Origin: CAYQQU01 sp964419545
Lineage (GTDB): Bacteria > Bacteroidota > Bacteroidia > Chitinophagales > Saprospiraceae
DNA: 23,761 nt
Assembly (NCBI GenBank): GCA_964419545.1
Contig: CAYQQU010000077.1
Span: 1 to 23,761, forward strand
Direction: 5' to 3'
The notes under the pieces are model-generated. The model ran no database searches and was not told the DNA's origin. It worked only from the letters and a program-made list of their open reading frames with translations. Both the position numbers and the translations under genes were made by a program. Below, piece by piece: positions 23,514-23,761 of this stretch. Position 1 is the first letter of the stretch; each line of letters starts with the position of its first letter.

Positions 23514-23724
23514 GTACCTGGCCGAACTGATCGGCACTTTTGCGCTCGTTTTTTGCGGCACCGGCGCGGTGGTCGTCGATGAGATCACCGGTGGAATAGT
23601 CGGCCACCCGGGCATAGCCGTTACCTTTGGTCTGATCGTCACGGCGATGGTCTATTCGATCGGGGAGGTTTCGGGCGCCCACATCAACCCTGCGGTCACC
23701 ATCGCTTCAACTCCGTTAAGTTAA
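23506..23724 (+). pseudogene. Aquaporin/MIP channel, truncated after the first NPA motif
   Basis: Only the first about 67 residues are MIP-like: TM1 (ELIGTFALVFCGTGAVVV), TM2 (VTFGLIVTAMVYSIG) and loop B with GAHINPAVTIA (Asn61-Pro-Ala). At about 23707 the family sequence stops; four unrelated residues and a TAA follow. A working channel needs the second repeat and its second NPA motif, so this copy is broken in the window or is continued elsewhere in the genome. Position after arsR and the arsenate-reductase-like gene matches AqpS-type arsenite export (known from Sinorhizobium). Start ATG at 23506. Confidence 0.82.
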
Positions 23725-23761
23725 GCATACCAACCCGGCACGTTTTTTGATAGAGATGGGA
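23708..23761. other. Foreign sequence at right window edge
   Basis: From about 23708 the sequence no longer matches aquaporin coding sequence. It contains the tandem GTTAAGTTAAGC and is AT-richer. It could be the end of an insertion sequence or a chimeric contig end; too little is present to identify it. Confidence 0.45.

Overview
The window looks like chromosomal DNA of a GC-rich member of the Bacteroidota, probably Saprospiria/Lewinella-like (inference). Two secreted proteins end in type IX secretion (T9SS) sorting domains, lipoproteins have Bacteroidota-style lipoboxes, and ribosome-binding sites are weak or absent. Putative promoters fit the TTG / TAnnTTTG pattern only in places. No rRNA, tRNA or CRISPR array was seen.

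Layout, left to right. 41-2242 is the 3' part of a T9SS surface protein with dockerin-like and cohesin-like parts; its 5' end is lost at the window edge. 2443-3732 (-) is an unrecognised helical protein. 4192-4947 is an exported DJ-1/PfpI-type lipoprotein, followed by a convergent membrane-anchored alpha/beta hydrolase (4984-5841, -) and a hemerythrin-like HHE protein (5968-6423). 6518-12980 is a drug-efflux locus: a TetR regulator, a TolC-like outer-membrane factor, a lipoprotein membrane-fusion protein and an RND pump. Near-identical palindromes sit in front of tetR and of the tolC-like gene, which suggests TetR controls both itself and the pump operon.

13046-15128 (-) is an AT-richer two-gene cassette: an SMC/RecF-like ATPase followed by a Cys4 HNH nuclease. 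This is the organisation of the Septu (PtuAB) antiphage system. A 123-bp miniature inverted-repeat element with a 5-bp target duplication lies directly upstream of the ATPase gene, in what should be its leader. Next are hemJ (15387-15968, -), a secreted NUC1 endonuclease with an apparent C-terminal OB-fold (16079-17329), and a large beta-helix T9SS surface protein (17518-19953). A 35-bp near-perfect hairpin separates the last of these from a convergent aldo/keto reductase (20024-20974, -). A GT4 glycogen-synthase/GlgM-like enzyme follows (21188-22396).

The right end is an arsenic-type operon: ArsR, a low-molecular-weight phosphatase/arsenate reductase-like protein, and the first half of an aquaporin that breaks off just after its first NPA motif at about 23707. 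The foreign sequence after that break, and the stop at 38-40 before the left-end gene, suggest that both window ends abut a mobile element or an assembly break.

A second dispersed repeat family (about 160-180 bp, 16-bp imperfect terminal inverted repeats) occurs three times, at 2258, 3816 and 8605. The third copy lies inside the efflux operon. Best candidates for follow-up: the Septu-like cassette with its miniature element, the TetR operator pair, and the repeat family.
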